In this document: piece after piece, positions 1 to 12,231 of the stretch
How positions within the stretch are numbered: the first letter of the stretch is position 1
How the letters are laid out: each line of letters opens with the position of its first letter
Notes under the pieces: model-generated
The model's database searches: none
Seen by the model: only the letters and a program-made list of their open reading frames with translations
What the model was told of the DNA's origin: nothing
Assembly: GCA_050084515.1 (NCBI GenBank)
Contig: CM114272.1
Span: 31,434,001 to 31,498,000, forward strand
Direction of reading: 5' to 3'
DNA from: Blasia pusilla
Taxonomy: Eukaryota; Marchantiophyta; Marchantiopsida; Blasiales
DNA length: 64,000 bases
Made by a program: the position numbers and the translations under genes

Positions 1-249
1 TAGGATCCGATCCAAGTCTCTAGCACCCATTATGCTCGCGACGCTGCCAAGACATAGATACTCCAAGACCACTCCATCGTTATGAATGTCTCGACCACGT
101 GTTGTCTCCTCACCAGCCTCTAGATCTAAGGATTCTCAATCAAACCTCACCGTTGAAGTCTCAACAATCTGGCTCTCCATAGCCAACAAGCCCAAATAGG
201 TTGAGGTGTGCCATCCTGACACCAACTCCTCATTACTCTCAACATGCCA

Positions 250-690
250 ATGAGCTCATGTCGCATCTCACTGACTCACGCATGGGTTACGGCTCAAACC
301 ATTTGCATCTTGGTTGAGCATCCCAGGTCTATGCACCACGCGGAAGTCATGCTCCTCCAACAAAAGAGCCCATCTTGCAAGCTTCCATGAAAGCTTGTCG
401 GACTCCATCAACCACTTAAGTGGCTCATGATCAATAATGATGGTAAAAGGGTTTCCAAATAACTATAGATAACACCTGAAATGTGCGACAATCCACACTA
501 GAGCCAAACACTCACCTTCATACCAGCTAAATTTTTCCTCTGCATCATTTTTCAAACCACTAGCATAAGCCACCATAAACTCTCTACCATCATTTTCATG
601 TTGGGTGAGCACGGCTCCAGACCCAACATCCTCCAATCGGTCTGCAATTGGAAAGGATGCCCCTAGATTTGTCTCCTCAATATGGGCGCG
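250..690 (-). pseudogene. Ty3/gypsy RNase H domain relic
   Basis: Minus-strand frames after the reverse transcriptase carry broken RNase H-like segments. These include a QTDWRMLG-like start (the catalytic Asp region), a stretch reading like a connection/RNase H core around 350-560, and a DADGLS-like end decayed to KMQMV near 300. Stops occur in all three frames. In an intact element this enzyme removes the RNA strand of the RNA-DNA hybrid during reverse transcription. The assignment rests on position after RT and on motif remnants, not on a full domain match. Confidence 0.55.
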
Positions 691-1467
691 GACGTCAATC
701 TATCCTTGAGAAGTTGAAATGCTCTCTCCTGCTCATCCCCCCAATGCCACTCTTGGACCACCTTGGTCAGCAAGGTTAGCGGCTTTGCAATCAAACTGAA
801 TCCCTTGACGTACCATTGATAGAAGTTTTCCAATCTCATGAATGCACAAACTCGACTGACATTTGTAGGGCATGGAATATGTGAAATAGCCTATATCTTT
901 GTCTGCTGCACACCAAGGCCATTTGGGTATATCGTATGATCCAAGTACTCAATCTGGTCGTAGAAGAACTTGCACTTGCCTAGATGTAGCTTTAGCCCAT
1001 GTACCTACAATCGTCAAAACACCTCCTCCAGATGTCGCTCATGCTCCTCAACCGTGGCGCTAAAGACTACGATGTCATGAAGATAACACCTAGCAAAATC
1101 CAAACCTGCCAAGATCCTATCCATGACCCCCAAATGGTAAGAACCGCCACAGGTGCAAACAATCCTTCCCATGAGGATCGATGCCCCAAAATTCCGTCTT
1201 CTGCCTGTCCTCCAGTCTGATGGGCAGTTGATGGTATCGGGCTCGAAGATCTAACGAGCAGATGACCTTTGCATGCCAAATAGCATCACAGATCTCCTCA
1301 AGGATGGGCATGGCATACCTATCAAACTTCATCTGCCGATTGATAGGTCGATAATCTCCACACATCCGCCTATCCGTCCAGTTTCCATGCACATCCTTCT
1401 TGGCGGGCATGATAGTGGCAGATGCATACTCTCCATGCCACATCTCTACTAGTTCTCCTCCAACCAA
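690..1467 (-). pseudogene. Ty3/gypsy reverse transcriptase relic with YLHD active site
   Basis: The frame from 1467 down to 1117 reads MCGDYRPINRQ, then SLDLRARYHQLPI and RFLPFGG, the canonical Ty3/gypsy RT blocks (fingers and palm). After a frameshift it continues as ARCYLHDIVVFSAT at about 1060-1095. The family motif here is Y-L-D-D, so the first catalytic Asp has become His (codon at 1077-1079). Downstream remnants match the thumb/connection (HGLKLHLGKCKFF-like, then a W-G-x-E-Q-E-x-A-F-like piece near 720-770). The enzyme copied element RNA to DNA in virus-like particles; this copy is inactive by the catalytic change and by frameshifts. Confidence 0.85.
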
Positions 1468-1469
1468 GT

Positions 1470-2640
1470 TCTCGCTCTTACTCTGAATCAGAGTCCTCTC
1501 AATGTCATTGTTCCTATAGGATCGTCATAAGATCGGTGTGTCACTCGACAACTGAATACGGATCCTTAGATCCTTCATTATACCTAAATCATGCATGCAT
1601 GATTTGGGTCACATAATTCCTAAGGAACTGATGTATCCGACGCCGCTCTCCTCTTGTCAACTTAGGGCCCATATCTCGCTCCCAAGTCTCCATCCTCACT
1701 ATGATAGGACTCACCGACGCGAGTGTCGGTGGTTGCTATGGTGCAACCCCATCTCCAACAATAGAACTCAACTGCTTCCCTACAGCCAACTGCAAACTCT
1801 GATCTCCATATGCAGTACCCGGAACCACGCTCAATGCTATGGCTATCATCTCCCGACGTACCTTCTAAACATCCCAAGAAGTCCAAGGGTGTCTCTCTCG
1901 ATCATCCCTGGTGTGTCGATCTCCTTGGGTCTCGCCCCCAACCACTGCCTCAACCATCTCAATAGGCATGGGGCTCACCAACACAATAGTTGTGATCTAT
2001 CGAATCCTCAAACGATGCTGCTCACCCACTCCTAAGTTGAAAATCCATGTCAAGCTCTTCAAGTCCATCGGTTGACCCAAGACATGAGGTCGTGATGCCT
2101 CTAAGAGTGATGGTACTTCCGTCACTCCTGTGGGGAATCCCATCGCTTGCTCGTGCTTATCGGCGTTAGGCTTCACCAACCGTTGTAACTGGTCATCCCA
2201 AACCAAGCCAGGTACGGCCTCCTTGAATGCATAGGAAGCGGGAAAACTCATCAATGTAGGAAAGGCTGCTCGTGGCATGCCAATCTTGTTGACCATAGTT
2301 AGCGGCGGTTGATCATCGTGCTTCACTGCCTATGATCGACGACTTGGATCTAGAATAGAATCCACCAACAAATCAGAGGGCCCTCCGCAAAACCTCAGGT
2401 GGCACCAAGTTGGTCCACCAAAGACGCGGGAAATGTGCACGTGAATCCACACTTGTTGCATCCAAAAATACTGCCAGGCCAATCCATGCGCGCACTTGAT
2501 GTGCACTCCTTACCACGCAAGACCTTGAATCCCCCAAAATTAGCACATTCTCCTGAATGAATGCTTCAGAAGGAGACTAATGCTATTGTAAGTGTCGCAA
2601 GATCCGCATCATCTCCCAAAAAAACCTGGACTAACCCACT
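1470..2640 (-). pseudogene. Degenerate gypsy linker between protease and RT
   Basis: Between the protease-side blocks and the RT are several medium minus-strand open frames (for example 1997-2326 and 1662-1886) in different frames. They contain no motif I can name. By position this is the protease-RT linker and the N-terminal part of RT, with several indels. Assignment is by context only. Confidence 0.4.
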
Positions 2641-4098
2641 ACCTTGTGTAGCGCTCGATTGGCTTTGACACGGCCAACCTGCAATGACCAAATCTATGGT
2701 CCCTACCCTCTCCAAGTCTTACACCCCCAACAATGAAATGTACCTCAGTAGGGAACTTTGGCAACTCTGGAAGACGCATGCAACAAGTCGGGAAATCCGA
2801 GGCATAACTAGGCCACATGGTAAGAAAAACATCATCAATCTCCATGTACAAGTACTGTTGCACGCGTACCTTAGCCTGCAAAACATCAGCTAAACCAGTG
2901 TTGATCCCTCAAAAGAGATGCATCACGCCAATACCCTCCTCTAGGATGCACCAAAAAATCAAAGTGGTATCCAAAGAGGTCATACTAGCACTCCTTGCTA
3001 CCTTGGGTTCCTCTCACCTATCACGCTCTGGTGCAAACACCTCACTCCACGCGGTCTGCACATGCTCAGCAGCTAAGTGTCAAAGGTCCACAGTCAAGCC
3101 CCAAAGCGGCACCTCTCCTCCACGGAATGATACAACTACCATGAGACTCCTCTCCATAGAAATATCAGGAATGGGAGTTTCCTCTGCATGAACATGTCCC
3201 TCAATCAAATTACTAGGCCAAGTGATGGCGGTGTTAAATGTTGCTAAGGTCGCCATCTCTCCTGGCCGTCGCTCGATCACTCCAAAGATGAATCTAATGG
3301 GTAATGAGCTAAGCCGCCCATCACTTGACTGCCATTCTGGTCTGTAGGATGTTGACTCCTCCCAATAATCTAGGGAAAACCCCATTGGGTACAATACTAT
3401 TCCACCAACCAAGACGTTGTAGGACTCTGCATCGATCACTATCTCCTTGGCTCGCACCACGAACTCATCTGTAGGATGTCCCCGACAAATCCTCACCACG
3501 ACCTCATGTTGGCTGATATACTGTGTGGTACTTGCTTCACCTAAGGATATCTATATCCGAAATGGACAATGCTCCACATCGGCTCTCGTCAAGCCCAATC
3601 CTCTGAATGTCGCTTTCCCTAACATCAGGATTATGCTCTTGAATCCAATAGGATGCGTTGCGGACTTAGAAATCTACCTCTTGGACTCATCAACTGGAAG
3701 ACCTCTCCTTGGTTATTCAGCAACACAACACCAGGAGAAGCCAAAACACGCTCTATCCCGGGTCTAGCAGGCATCTCTGCCATCCTAACAGCCGCAGCCT
3801 GCCATGAATCTGACGCGTATGGCCCGAGCATAGGCTCCAAGGGCAGGTCAATCACCTCCTCTACAATCACCTCCAAACGTGATGCAAAAACTCCATCTCC
3901 ACGCTCATATAGCATAACGGCCAGCCAAAAAACCTTGGCGCGCATACCTCCCAACGTCATAACATCGAAAGCAGAAAATAAAGGACCGCGGTACACAATA
4001 GTATCCGCCCCCAAAAACGTGCTCAACATATGCTCCTTCTGAGCATCAACAATAGGAATTGTCGCACTTGCTTCTCCCATCGCCCTCCATACCTCCAC
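2639..4098 (-). pseudogene. Ty3/gypsy retropepsin region relic
   Basis: Minus-strand frames at 4098-3631 and 3499-3080, with a further block at 2881-2639, contain the aspartic protease region. ILLDSRA near 3633-3654 occupies the place of the retropepsin D-S/T-G-A active site, with Gly replaced by Arg. Further on, YNVLVGGIVLYPMGF is the LLG/VLVG-type second strand of the fold, followed by a DYW and SYRPEWQS block I recognise from plant gypsy elements. The last block includes LPKFPTEVHF. Frames shift between blocks, so no full-length protein is possible. The protease would have matured the polyprotein. Confidence 0.65.
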
Positions 4099-4269
4099 AC
4101 AACAACATCAACTCTCCAAGAACTCTGATCAAGACCCATCGATGGGGTCCTCATCGCCTCGGATAATGTGAAATACTGAGAATGCATGGTCTGTTTCCTG
4201 GCTTCTCCCCTCTGTGGATCCATCTCCGCGGCGGCTCCTCGTGTAACAATAGCGTCGACCTCCATCTAG

Positions 4270-5010
4270 GCAACCTCGCACATCTAACCAGGATCCTCCA
4301 TATCTCTTGCTACTCCATATAACGTTGATGCCACTAATCCGACATCGGATAGCCTCAATGCTATAGCAACAATCTGCTGCTGTAGCTGCTGTATCTGAGT
4401 AGCCATCCTAGCCTCACGCCTGCCGTCTCCCTCAATGCGTCTAGGTGGTGGGACTCTACCTCCTCCATGGGAAACTCCACCATCCCCTTAGGAAATTCCA
4501 ATTCCTCGACCCCCAACGGAACCACCTAGTGCACGACCTCTAGGTCCACGCGGATAACCTCCATGTGCTTGTGGTGTCACAGTCCTCTCTCGGAATCCAT
4601 ATTGTTGCACTGGTGGTGGTGGCAATCATGATTTCTCTTGCCCAAAACCCATGGTGGCTACGCTCTCCTCCTCCATGTTGGGCTCAATATTCTTGGAGGT
4701 CCTAAACACATCTCTCAACGTGGGTGAGGTGTTTATAAGAAGCCTCCCCTCCCATACCCGTGTCCGTAGGGTCCAGTCCAACATTGCGTACCATGACTGG
4801 ATAGCCTGGGACTCTATCACCCCTAAGTGACGTTAATCAACCGGCGAGAGCGAGTGTAGGCCTCACGCAAACTTTCATCTGGGCACCTTTGGAAGTCATG
4901 GATGCTCCGCAACTTCTCAGTCCGTACCCCTTGGTAGCTCGTCCGCAACTCAGGAAAGAACTCAACCACGGGGTTGAACCTAGGACACACCCGACTAGAT
5001 GGTGCAACAG
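4270..5010 (-). pseudogene. Ty3/gypsy gag relic
   Basis: The upstream part of the element reads FFPELRTSYQGVRTEKL and DESLREAYTRSRRLI at about 4990-4830, then (frame at 4820-4626) AIQSWYAMLD, TLRDVF and NIEPNMEEE. These helical blocks are typical of this plant gypsy capsid/gag. A Gly/Arg/Pro-rich stretch follows (4600-4450; GGYPRGPRGRALGG), then a Gln-rich segment (QIQQLQQQIVAIALRL, about 4420-4360) that may be a short coiled coil. Several stops separate the pieces. No CCHC knuckle could be placed. The gag start is not fixed; I put the upstream limit near 5010 because the coding signal fades there. Confidence 0.65.
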
Positions 5011-5099
5011 CTCCTGTGCGAGTTACCCCTCCTCAAACATTACTCGTGGAAGAACCCTCCCCTAACTCCTCCTCCTCATCGAGAAACGGCTCAGTCCAT

Positions 5100-6560
5100 G
5101 ACACATAGTGTGGGTCATTGTAGATGTAATGTACAACTCAAGGAAAAAAGATACTCTTTCTATCAAAAAGTATTAAGTTCGTTCCCAAGAGATCACTTTT
5201 TCCTAAGTAAAGAGAGGTTTTAAGAGAAATAACAAGAATAAACTCTTTCTTCACTTAAAACGCTTCACTAACTCTAATAACTCTAACTTCACGAAAGTAA
5301 AGAAAAGATAAGATAGTCTTCTTTCCTCATAGAAAAGACTCTTCTCAAATGTAGAGAAAGACTCTTGTAAATTTGCAATAAAAAAGCTCCACGAAGACCT
5401 CAAAGACACCTCAAGAATGGCGGCTCACCCTAATTTTAGAACATAATCTATCATGGCAGATTACTCACTGTCTAACAACTTTTCTACTCTTCGTCTTGAT
5501 TATCTCCTAGAATTCTGAAACTACAAGACTCAACTCTCATCTCTACTATAGCCCAATAAGATCCACATCCAGTTCTGCACCTCAGAAAGAATGAAAGAAG
5601 ACTCTTCTTCTACATCAAAGAGTGGAAAGAACTCAGAAGTAGTACAAGCTTCCAAAAGTAAAAGACTCTTCAGTTTGGATCATCCCCCAACAAAACTTCT
5701 CACACTCTCACCAAGATTGCTAGTAAACTCAAGATACACGAAACAACATTGAGGAGTTCCAAATACAAGGGAAAACAATGATCCCTTCTTCTACTAATTG
5801 CTCTTTAAATAGTATTTAGAGTTTTGATTGATCTTCTTGCTCTAATCTAGATTTCTAATTGCTAATCCTAACGCTTTGATTCCAATCCTCCGACCTTCCT
5901 TCTTCTTAAGACTGTTGAATGTCTTGGCGTTTCCTTTCCGCTCCCTATTAAACGGTTGTAAGTGCCGCGACTCTCCCTTTTCTGGCTTCCGAAACCATCG
6001 CAACGGTTAAGTCTTCACAATCTTCACACTCTTTGCCGTTCTTCGCAAAAGACTCTTCCTAGTCTTTGTAGTCTTTCTCTTCGCTATCCTATCTTTGCGC
6101 AAAGAGTCTTATCCCTCTGCCGCCACGAAGAGTCCTTACTTCAGCTTTTTCCAGGGATTCTTTATCTTTCTATCGTTCTTCTTAATGTTCATGTCCAATT
6201 TTGTGAAGAATCTTTTACCTCTTCCTCTTCTTCCTCTTCCTTCTTTGAGTTCTTATTCCTTACTTTAGAGCCTTCGTCCTTCTTCTCTAGTCTTCGTTGA
6301 CAATCATTTACACCGTTCTTTCTGCGGTCTTCCTTGCGAAGCACCCGCGTTTCCTCTTCTTGCTTTTGTTCCTATCTTTTCCTACGTTTACACAATTCTC
6401 ACTCTTCCAAGAGAGTCTTTTATCTTCCATCATTTCTTGTCTTCTCATCATAGTTTTGTCCATTGCTCCTCTCACAGAATTGTAGTAAGGGAAGACTCTT
6501 AACTTTCAACACTGAGTCTTTAGTCTTCATTTCATAAAGACTTGACTATAATTCAATACA
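5100..6560. repeat. Pyrimidine/purine-skewed region with repeated AAGACTCTT motif
   Basis: This stretch is rich in ct/tct runs and carries the exact 9-mer AAGACTCTT at 5335, 5358, 5598, 5662, 6049 and 6492 and its complement AAGAGTCTT at 6102, with several one-mismatch relatives. A 112-residue open frame at 5962-6300 is low-complexity Ser/Leu/Phe and I do not accept it as a gene. The block lies immediately 5' of the gypsy gag on the element's strand, so it could be its 5' LTR or leader; no LTR ends or primer-binding site were found. Confidence 0.5.
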
Positions 6561-7040
6561 AAAACATCAAAATTTCAAAATTCTCACGAGAGTGGGTTAT
6601 CATAGTAGAGTTGCCATGCCTCAATCTCCTTGGCATATCTGTGCAAAAACTCATGGTAATCGTCCATGGGCGTCCCCTCCAAATGCTAGAACATACCGTT
6701 GTTGTATAGTAAAATCACCCGCTATGTAAACTCCTCTATCATTAAGTGTTACACAAAATTTTATTAGTAGTAAGTAAATTAGCCTAGAAAAATGAAATTT
6801 CCATGTTTAAACCTCTTCAGGATGACTCATTTACGCGGACCCAACTTTAGGAAAAGAGATAATAAATAAAAGATGAAATTAGAAAAGTAAAGTAGAAGGG
6901 TTGGTGCTTTAATAAAAAAAAAAAAAAGTAGTCTTGGTTTGTGGCTAGGGTTGGTGGGGTAGTTTGGAAGATATCAAGGGAGTAAAAGAGCATATTTTGG
7001 AAGAGATAAGAGGTAATCTACTTGTGTCAAAATGTGATTG
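6560..7040. other. Non-coding, AT-rich, no gene recognised
   Basis: No coding signal in either strand. It contains a homopolymer A tract near 6910-6926 and generally AT-rich sequence between the motif-rich block and the TATA-containing block. Confidence 0.5.
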
Positions 7041-7500
7041 GCTAAGCCTTGAAAGGAAGCCATATGGCCGAAGATAAGATTAGCCCTATTTCGTACTCTT
7101 GTGGATCCCTTGTGAGTATATAAAGAAGAGGAACCTTCAAGAGTTCATCACCTTCTACTTCACATCCTGAGTCTTTCGTGTCACTCTTAAGTGTATGGCT
7201 TTGGGATTGCTTGCTCTTCCAATGAGAGTGGATTACCTTTTTTGGGAGAGTAACTTGACCTTGGTCTATTCTTTGAGAGTTTTCAAGAGTGTGGTATGTG
7301 TGGAGATGAAAGACTTGTCACCTTAGATGAGTTTAGTCATACTAGAATAGAGGATGGTTTGGCTTGTTATTTTTCCAATGAGAATGGATTATCCCTCTTG
7401 GGAGAGCAACTCCGCCAAATCTCATTCTAGAGGAGAGTAGAGGATGTTTGTCAAGTATGGATAGGGATGGAGCACAAGTTGTGGATAGGGATGGAGCACT
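7040..7500 (+). promoter_or_regulatory. LTR-like promoter segment with TATA box and internal repeats
   Basis: A TATATAAA box sits at 7117-7124, preceded by a CCAAT-type element in reverse (GATTGGCT near 7040). Downstream, a 39-bp segment at 7217-7255 (TTCCAATGAGAGTGGATTAC and on) recurs at 7373-7411 with a few changes, and GGATAGGGATGGAGCAC occurs twice near 7458-7498. No gene follows in register, so this is more likely the U3-R part of an unassigned LTR than a host promoter. Confidence 0.35.
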
Positions 7501-7904
7501 CGCTATCTAATGTATCACTTTGGGGAGACGTTCATGAACCAAGTCATCCAATCTCTGACTACGATGATTCTTCCTATAGTTACGTATAAAAGGATATGGG
7601 ATTGCACTTTGTATGTCCTTTTATAGCTATCCATGGACGTTAATAGGCCTGCTCGAGTAGGGTTTAACACTAGTTGTGCTATTTTCCTTCTGTACAAATG
7701 TAAAATAGTTTAGAGGGATTTCATAGTTAGGAAATTATAGGTTCCATGTTATGAAGAAGTGATTTCGTCGGCACTACCATTCGTGATTCGTGTCGTAAGA
7801 GAATGGAGAGTTTAGATACTAATTCTGTACTAAAAAAGGAGAAATTCTTACAGAGTTGGACTTGCATCAACCACGTCTTCTGCAGTTACAAGGTCCGTCC
7901 TTAC

Positions 7905-8156
7905 TCAAAGAACGGACCTTACCCATGCTGTAAATGGGTTGAACTCTCTAAAATTCCTTGCCCGTTGTGAGTTACACCAACTCCTTAACTTCGAAATGAA
8001 GTCGTGTAACTCTATAGTGCTTATAGCATCCGTAAACCTCCGCGGTGCTCTATCTCGATCGTCCATCTCGTACGGCCAACTAGAAGGACCAATCATTGTG
8101 TGTGATGACATACTAACAAACTCCTCTACCTTCTCCTCGTCGTCTGAAAATGACAC
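7905..8156 (-). pseudogene. Unassigned coding-like relic, possibly gag-like
   Basis: An 83-residue minus-strand frame reads as plausible protein, with an acidic start (SDDEEKVEEF), a charged middle and a block ELHDFISKLRSWC with NFREFNPFTAWV. The composition resembles a structured, charged helical domain such as a retroelement gag, but I cannot name the family. Frames on either side are closed or repetitive. An overlapping plus-strand frame (7939-8328) is Ser/Leu-rich and looks like a shadow. Confidence 0.25.
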
Positions 8157-8329
8157 AAAAAGAGATCAAGGTGGCCTCTCACGTGGAGACCCTCAAATCC
8201 TCGCGCCACTCCGCGTAAATCCTCTAGAGCTACTCTCAAGTCCACCACCTCGCCTCTCAAAGTCCCGAAAGGACGCAGTGATGACCCTCGTGCCTCTCTT
8301 ACGCAATCACTTTGAATCTTGCAAGTAAT

Positions 8330-9960
8330 CACTCAATCGCTCAAGCTAACATATGACACTCAATCTACAATCTCTCGCTGAGATGCATGCAGTGCGGCAA
8401 CAATCGGCGTGGTGCGGAAAATCTGCTGATCTATCATCTCATGAACAACACATACCCTTTACTGTGGACATCCTACACAGGTCTATGTCCCCTAAACCCA
8501 TACATCAATAATGCTCTCAACATCTGCATGACCCAATATCCCAAATAAACTACCCAAATTTCCAGAATCCCTCACACGTGGAAGGCAAGAGACCAAAATG
8601 GATAACTTGAATAAATGTAAGTGTCGCTCCTCAGCAAGTGCAAATCGAGATCCCAACTCGGTTATGAAGACCAATTCTCGAAGCAGCAAGTTGTGCTCCT
8701 CTGGTATTGATGATGCTCACATCTCCTCGATGTGCGATACGAGTCTAGCGGAAAGGTGCGACATTGCGACACGCAACTGCTACAAATGGCACGACACTCA
8801 AAAATAAGTGCGGCACTCAACGGCATACCCTCTTCAACACCAACACATAATTTGCTCCACAATGAAGTGCAACTTTGCGATCGAGACAGTGCACTGCAGC
8901 CACGAGCGGCAGGGCATGGTCATCGGCGGCGCATTGCGGCTACGGGCGTCACGACACCGTACTTGATTGTCAATAAGTGGCTACCAATCACTATACATAG
9001 TAGAGCGGAAATAAAACACGGACCCCATAAATCGGACACGTGTTAGCGCTAGACGATGCTCAAAGACCCGCTATAGCAATGATGGATAATGAAATGTGTC
9101 AACAAGGACCAACTAACGATGTGGGGAAACCACAAAGTCTGCCAATTAACGGCCGTTCATCAGAGCTATCCAAAGACCAACGGCACAATTGATAAGAAAT
9201 GGCAACATATGACACTAACCGCATCGGACTCACTTGATTGCGTAAGTTAGCCATAGTTAGTTCAAGATCTAGGAATGCAACAAGAAGGAAGGCGTCAACT
9301 CCGGCTGTAGTGGATACGCGGCACAAAGAGGCAAACGATCATGGCACGGCCGGATCGATAAAATGGAGCGGCAAAGGCGGTAGCTCATGGAAAGTGACGT
9401 AGTTGCTGGCTGCCGTAGTAGTGTAGCTTGGTGCCAGGATGGTAACAGGGTTAGAATAAGGGTGGAAGTTGGCGAAATGGCGTAGGTTGCAGCAAGGAGG
9501 AGGTCTGTGCTTAGGGCCGGGGTCTAGAGACAATGGCTTAGCAGTAGAAGCAGGTTGGTGGCAGTGGGCAAGGACGCGAAGGCTACGGAAAAATGGCGGG
9601 CGCTGCAACTAGCTCTGGTCGTCGACGGCAACAAGGCTAGAGTGGGCGGCAACAACTCCGAATGGCAACAACTTCACTAGCCAACAGTGGCTTCGCGGCA
9701 GAGTGGAGGGACGCCAAGGTGATGCCCTCCAAAAAGATTCTACCGCACTGACATGGGAGGGTCGGCAAGACTAACATGGTCCCCCTTTTGACCCCCTAAT
9801 ACTCTATCCCCCTCCGAAAATTGTTGCCTATAATTGGGGTTCTCCCCAATAGTTCCTTGGATTCTAGGGTGAACACCCCCAAATACTTTTCCACTAACTT
9901 TTTCCTCAAAGGACATATGTGCCCTTGTCCTATCCACTAAGATAACAAATGGTTTTTATT
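8330..9960. other. No gene recognised
   Basis: Short frames on both strands show no family motifs. The part from about 8850 to 9750 is more GC-rich than its surroundings, with many GGCAAC/GGCGGC-like words. I see no repeat boundary or RNA gene. Confidence 0.4.
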
Positions 9961-11014
9961 TTTCTACCACTATAAAGGAATTACCAAAGGTTTTGAAATT
10001 ACTTCTCCACACGATGGATATGGTGGCCACACGAGAATGATCATTACTCCGTGCTCCAATCTCCAAATTGTGCACTGTTTCTTCAATAACGTACACAACT
10101 TCTTAATCTACGATAATAATGAATTGGTTTCTTCATTGGATCTCCCAAAAAAACTGACAAGGACTGTCATGCAGCCCTTCAATATGCTCTCCTACACAAA
10201 AATTGGCAGCGCTTCCACGCTGATTTCTCCCAACAAAAATGTAAAACTTGTGAAAATACAAATCAGAAAACTTCATGGTGCTTGCAAGAGCACCAGCATG
10301 GGGCAACCTGCCCCCATATTCAATCCTTATAAAAAATTGGGCAGCGCTTCCGCGTGCCACTCTTCCACATGAAAAATCCGCAACCCGCAACGCAAAACCA
10401 AAGCCGCCCTTGCTCCATGAGCACTCCCATGAGCCGTTGAGCAAGGAACACGGTCCCCAACCTGCAATAACATCGAGTGATCAATGAGCTCCTCCATTGA
10501 AACTCTCTCACTCCTTCATTATCTCTTTGTAAATGAAATAGATCTCACATCAATGTCTCACACCAAACTCTCTATGGTGTGCACTCTCTCATGTCAAACC
10601 AAATCCCCTCTCCTAATAGGAGGCTTGGGTTACACACACAAGGCAAGAAGGACCATAGCTCCATTGTCTCATGCAAAGAGGTTCAACAAAGAGAGAATGA
10701 GCTATATCCCATTCCCTCTCCCAAGCTCTCTCTTCGGTAACCTATGCTCGCACGTTATCTCCTTGGCTCTTGACTTGCTGTGGCGGGTCAAGGGCCGCTT
10801 CCCAAAGTGGAAATTCAACTTTACTCCAAATGGAAATTTACCCAAAATAGCAAGTTTCTGTATATGGCTCCAAATGAGCCGAAACAAAGGGGAAACCTAC
10901 TCTCTCAGGTTACCCGTGGCCTCAGCAAGTCATCCTTGACCTCCTAAGGCTGGCCTCCAGTTTCTTTGAAGACGTTCTATTAGATCTTGCTGATCTATCC
11001 TAAAAGTCATGTCA
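9960..11014 (-). mobile_element. LTR relic, family R1, long form (copy a)
   Basis: About 1 kb matches 43100-44173 along its length. Its part from about 10540 to 11014 also matches 13420-13895 and, inverted, 44692-45200. Shared landmarks are an AACCAAATC/CTCTCCTAAT block, TGGCTCCAAATGAGCC, and CCTAAAAG at the end. On the minus strand it begins TGACATGACTTTTAGG, a mutated form of the TGTCACGTCTTTTAGG start seen in the solo copy at 44692. The outer boundary near 9960 is approximate. Confidence 0.6.
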
Positions 11015-11029
11015 TCAGGCTCGACGACT

Positions 11030-11590
11030 AATTCATTTTCTTGGACTATGACATCAGACCGAGTCTCTAATGTGGAGTCTACAGCCTTTGCTAGATGAGT
11101 CCTTGTCATCTCTTTCCCCAACCTAATGCATGCTACCTTCTTTTCTTCTTGTAGCATTAATGGTAACGCAAACTCAAGGGTAGGAACCTCAGTAGCTACC
11201 CGAATCATCTCTCTAAAAAATGGACAAAAGTCCTAAATGTACGATGAACCTAGACCTCTCTTCACTAGCTCTTAGACATCAGAGGAAAGAGTTTGAACTC
11301 CCGAATTCAATTAGGATCGATAAACGATAGATTGAGTAACATCACCATGATAGTTCTCTTCATTGTTCACGTTTGATAGGTGCAACACCAAGAATTTCAC
11401 TAGCAACAATACTACACCCAATCCAGCACATTCCATCCAAAATTGCGCTCTCCTTCCCTACAAGTTTTAGATTCAGTCTTATTTCGAACATCCCTTGCGC
11501 AGCTAATACTCTAAAGTTCATCCTATAAGCCCAAAAAATTGGCTTTACAGAGTTCAAATTGAAATGCACTCTTTGGTCGCACATCAAAGC
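11030..11590 (-). pseudogene. Unrecognised degenerate coding fragment
   Basis: Minus-strand frames at 11587-11360 and 11208-11030 read like real protein (for example NFRVLAAQGMFEIRLNLKLV and REMIRVATEVPTLEFALPL) but are separated by stops near 11210-11350. They abut the R1 LTR, so they may be element-internal sequence. No domain is recognised. Confidence 0.3.
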
Positions 11591-12230
11591 GCTTGTAACC
11601 TTTGTCTAGGTAAGAATCTCCCTCTTAACCATGATTGTGGATTGATAAACTTTATTGCCACACAAGAATTCGTAAGCAATGCGTTAAACACAGGAGAAAA
11701 CCAAATTCTTAATGCACGATAGACAAGAGTCGAGCACTATAGTACTCATCAAAAATCCATTTAGTGCGAATATATGTAGACGTAAACTAACCTTGGTGAA
11801 TTAGAAAGTTGAGATCTGAACAACCTCAAGAATTTTGGAACTCCGTTCCTTGGGCATGTGTTGCTCTAGTCTATGGTAGAATTCAATGAGCTCAATTTTT
11901 TGACACCGGGGGTCCACTCATACCACGAGATTCAATCTCAATCCCTGAAATGTATCATTAAGCGTTCTTCCCTTTCTCTCACGAATCTAGGAATTGGTAC
12001 TAAAACTTAGAATAATGAAATCCCAACTCCCGACTGAACTCAAGAAAGGATGACATTCACCTTGGCCAATAACTCAATGTCTAATACAGGAGAGAGAGCA
12101 GCGTGATTGTATTACTAGATTCCTTACCCTAATATAAGTTCTACTATACCCCGTGGTTCAAATTTCCACATTAGGTAGAGTTATAGCGTACATTAGCCCG
12201 CCAAAAATATGTAGGCTCGCAAGGCTACAG
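11590..12230. other. No gene recognised
   Basis: AT-rich sequence without long frames, repeats or RNA-like folds that I could identify. Confidence 0.4.
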
Positions 12231-12231
12231 T

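Larger units (their letters stand above)
1..5010 (-). mobile_element. Decayed Ty3/gypsy LTR retrotransposon, gag to RNase H, truncated by window edge
   Basis: Read on the minus strand, this block gives gag, protease region, reverse transcriptase and RNase H in the usual Ty3/gypsy order; integrase would lie beyond position 1. The first 50 bases resemble 15603-15650, the RNase H-integrase linker of the second gypsy fragment, so both belong to one family. Many stops and frameshifts interrupt every domain and key catalytic residues are changed, so it is a dead copy. No clear 5' LTR, primer-binding site or target duplication could be fixed; any 5' LTR should lie above 5.0 kb. Confidence 0.85.

Noticed and set aside
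5962-6300. 112-residue plus-strand frame
   Set aside because: Low-complexity Ser/Leu/Phe from pyrimidine-rich DNA; no motif and inside a motif-repeat region.
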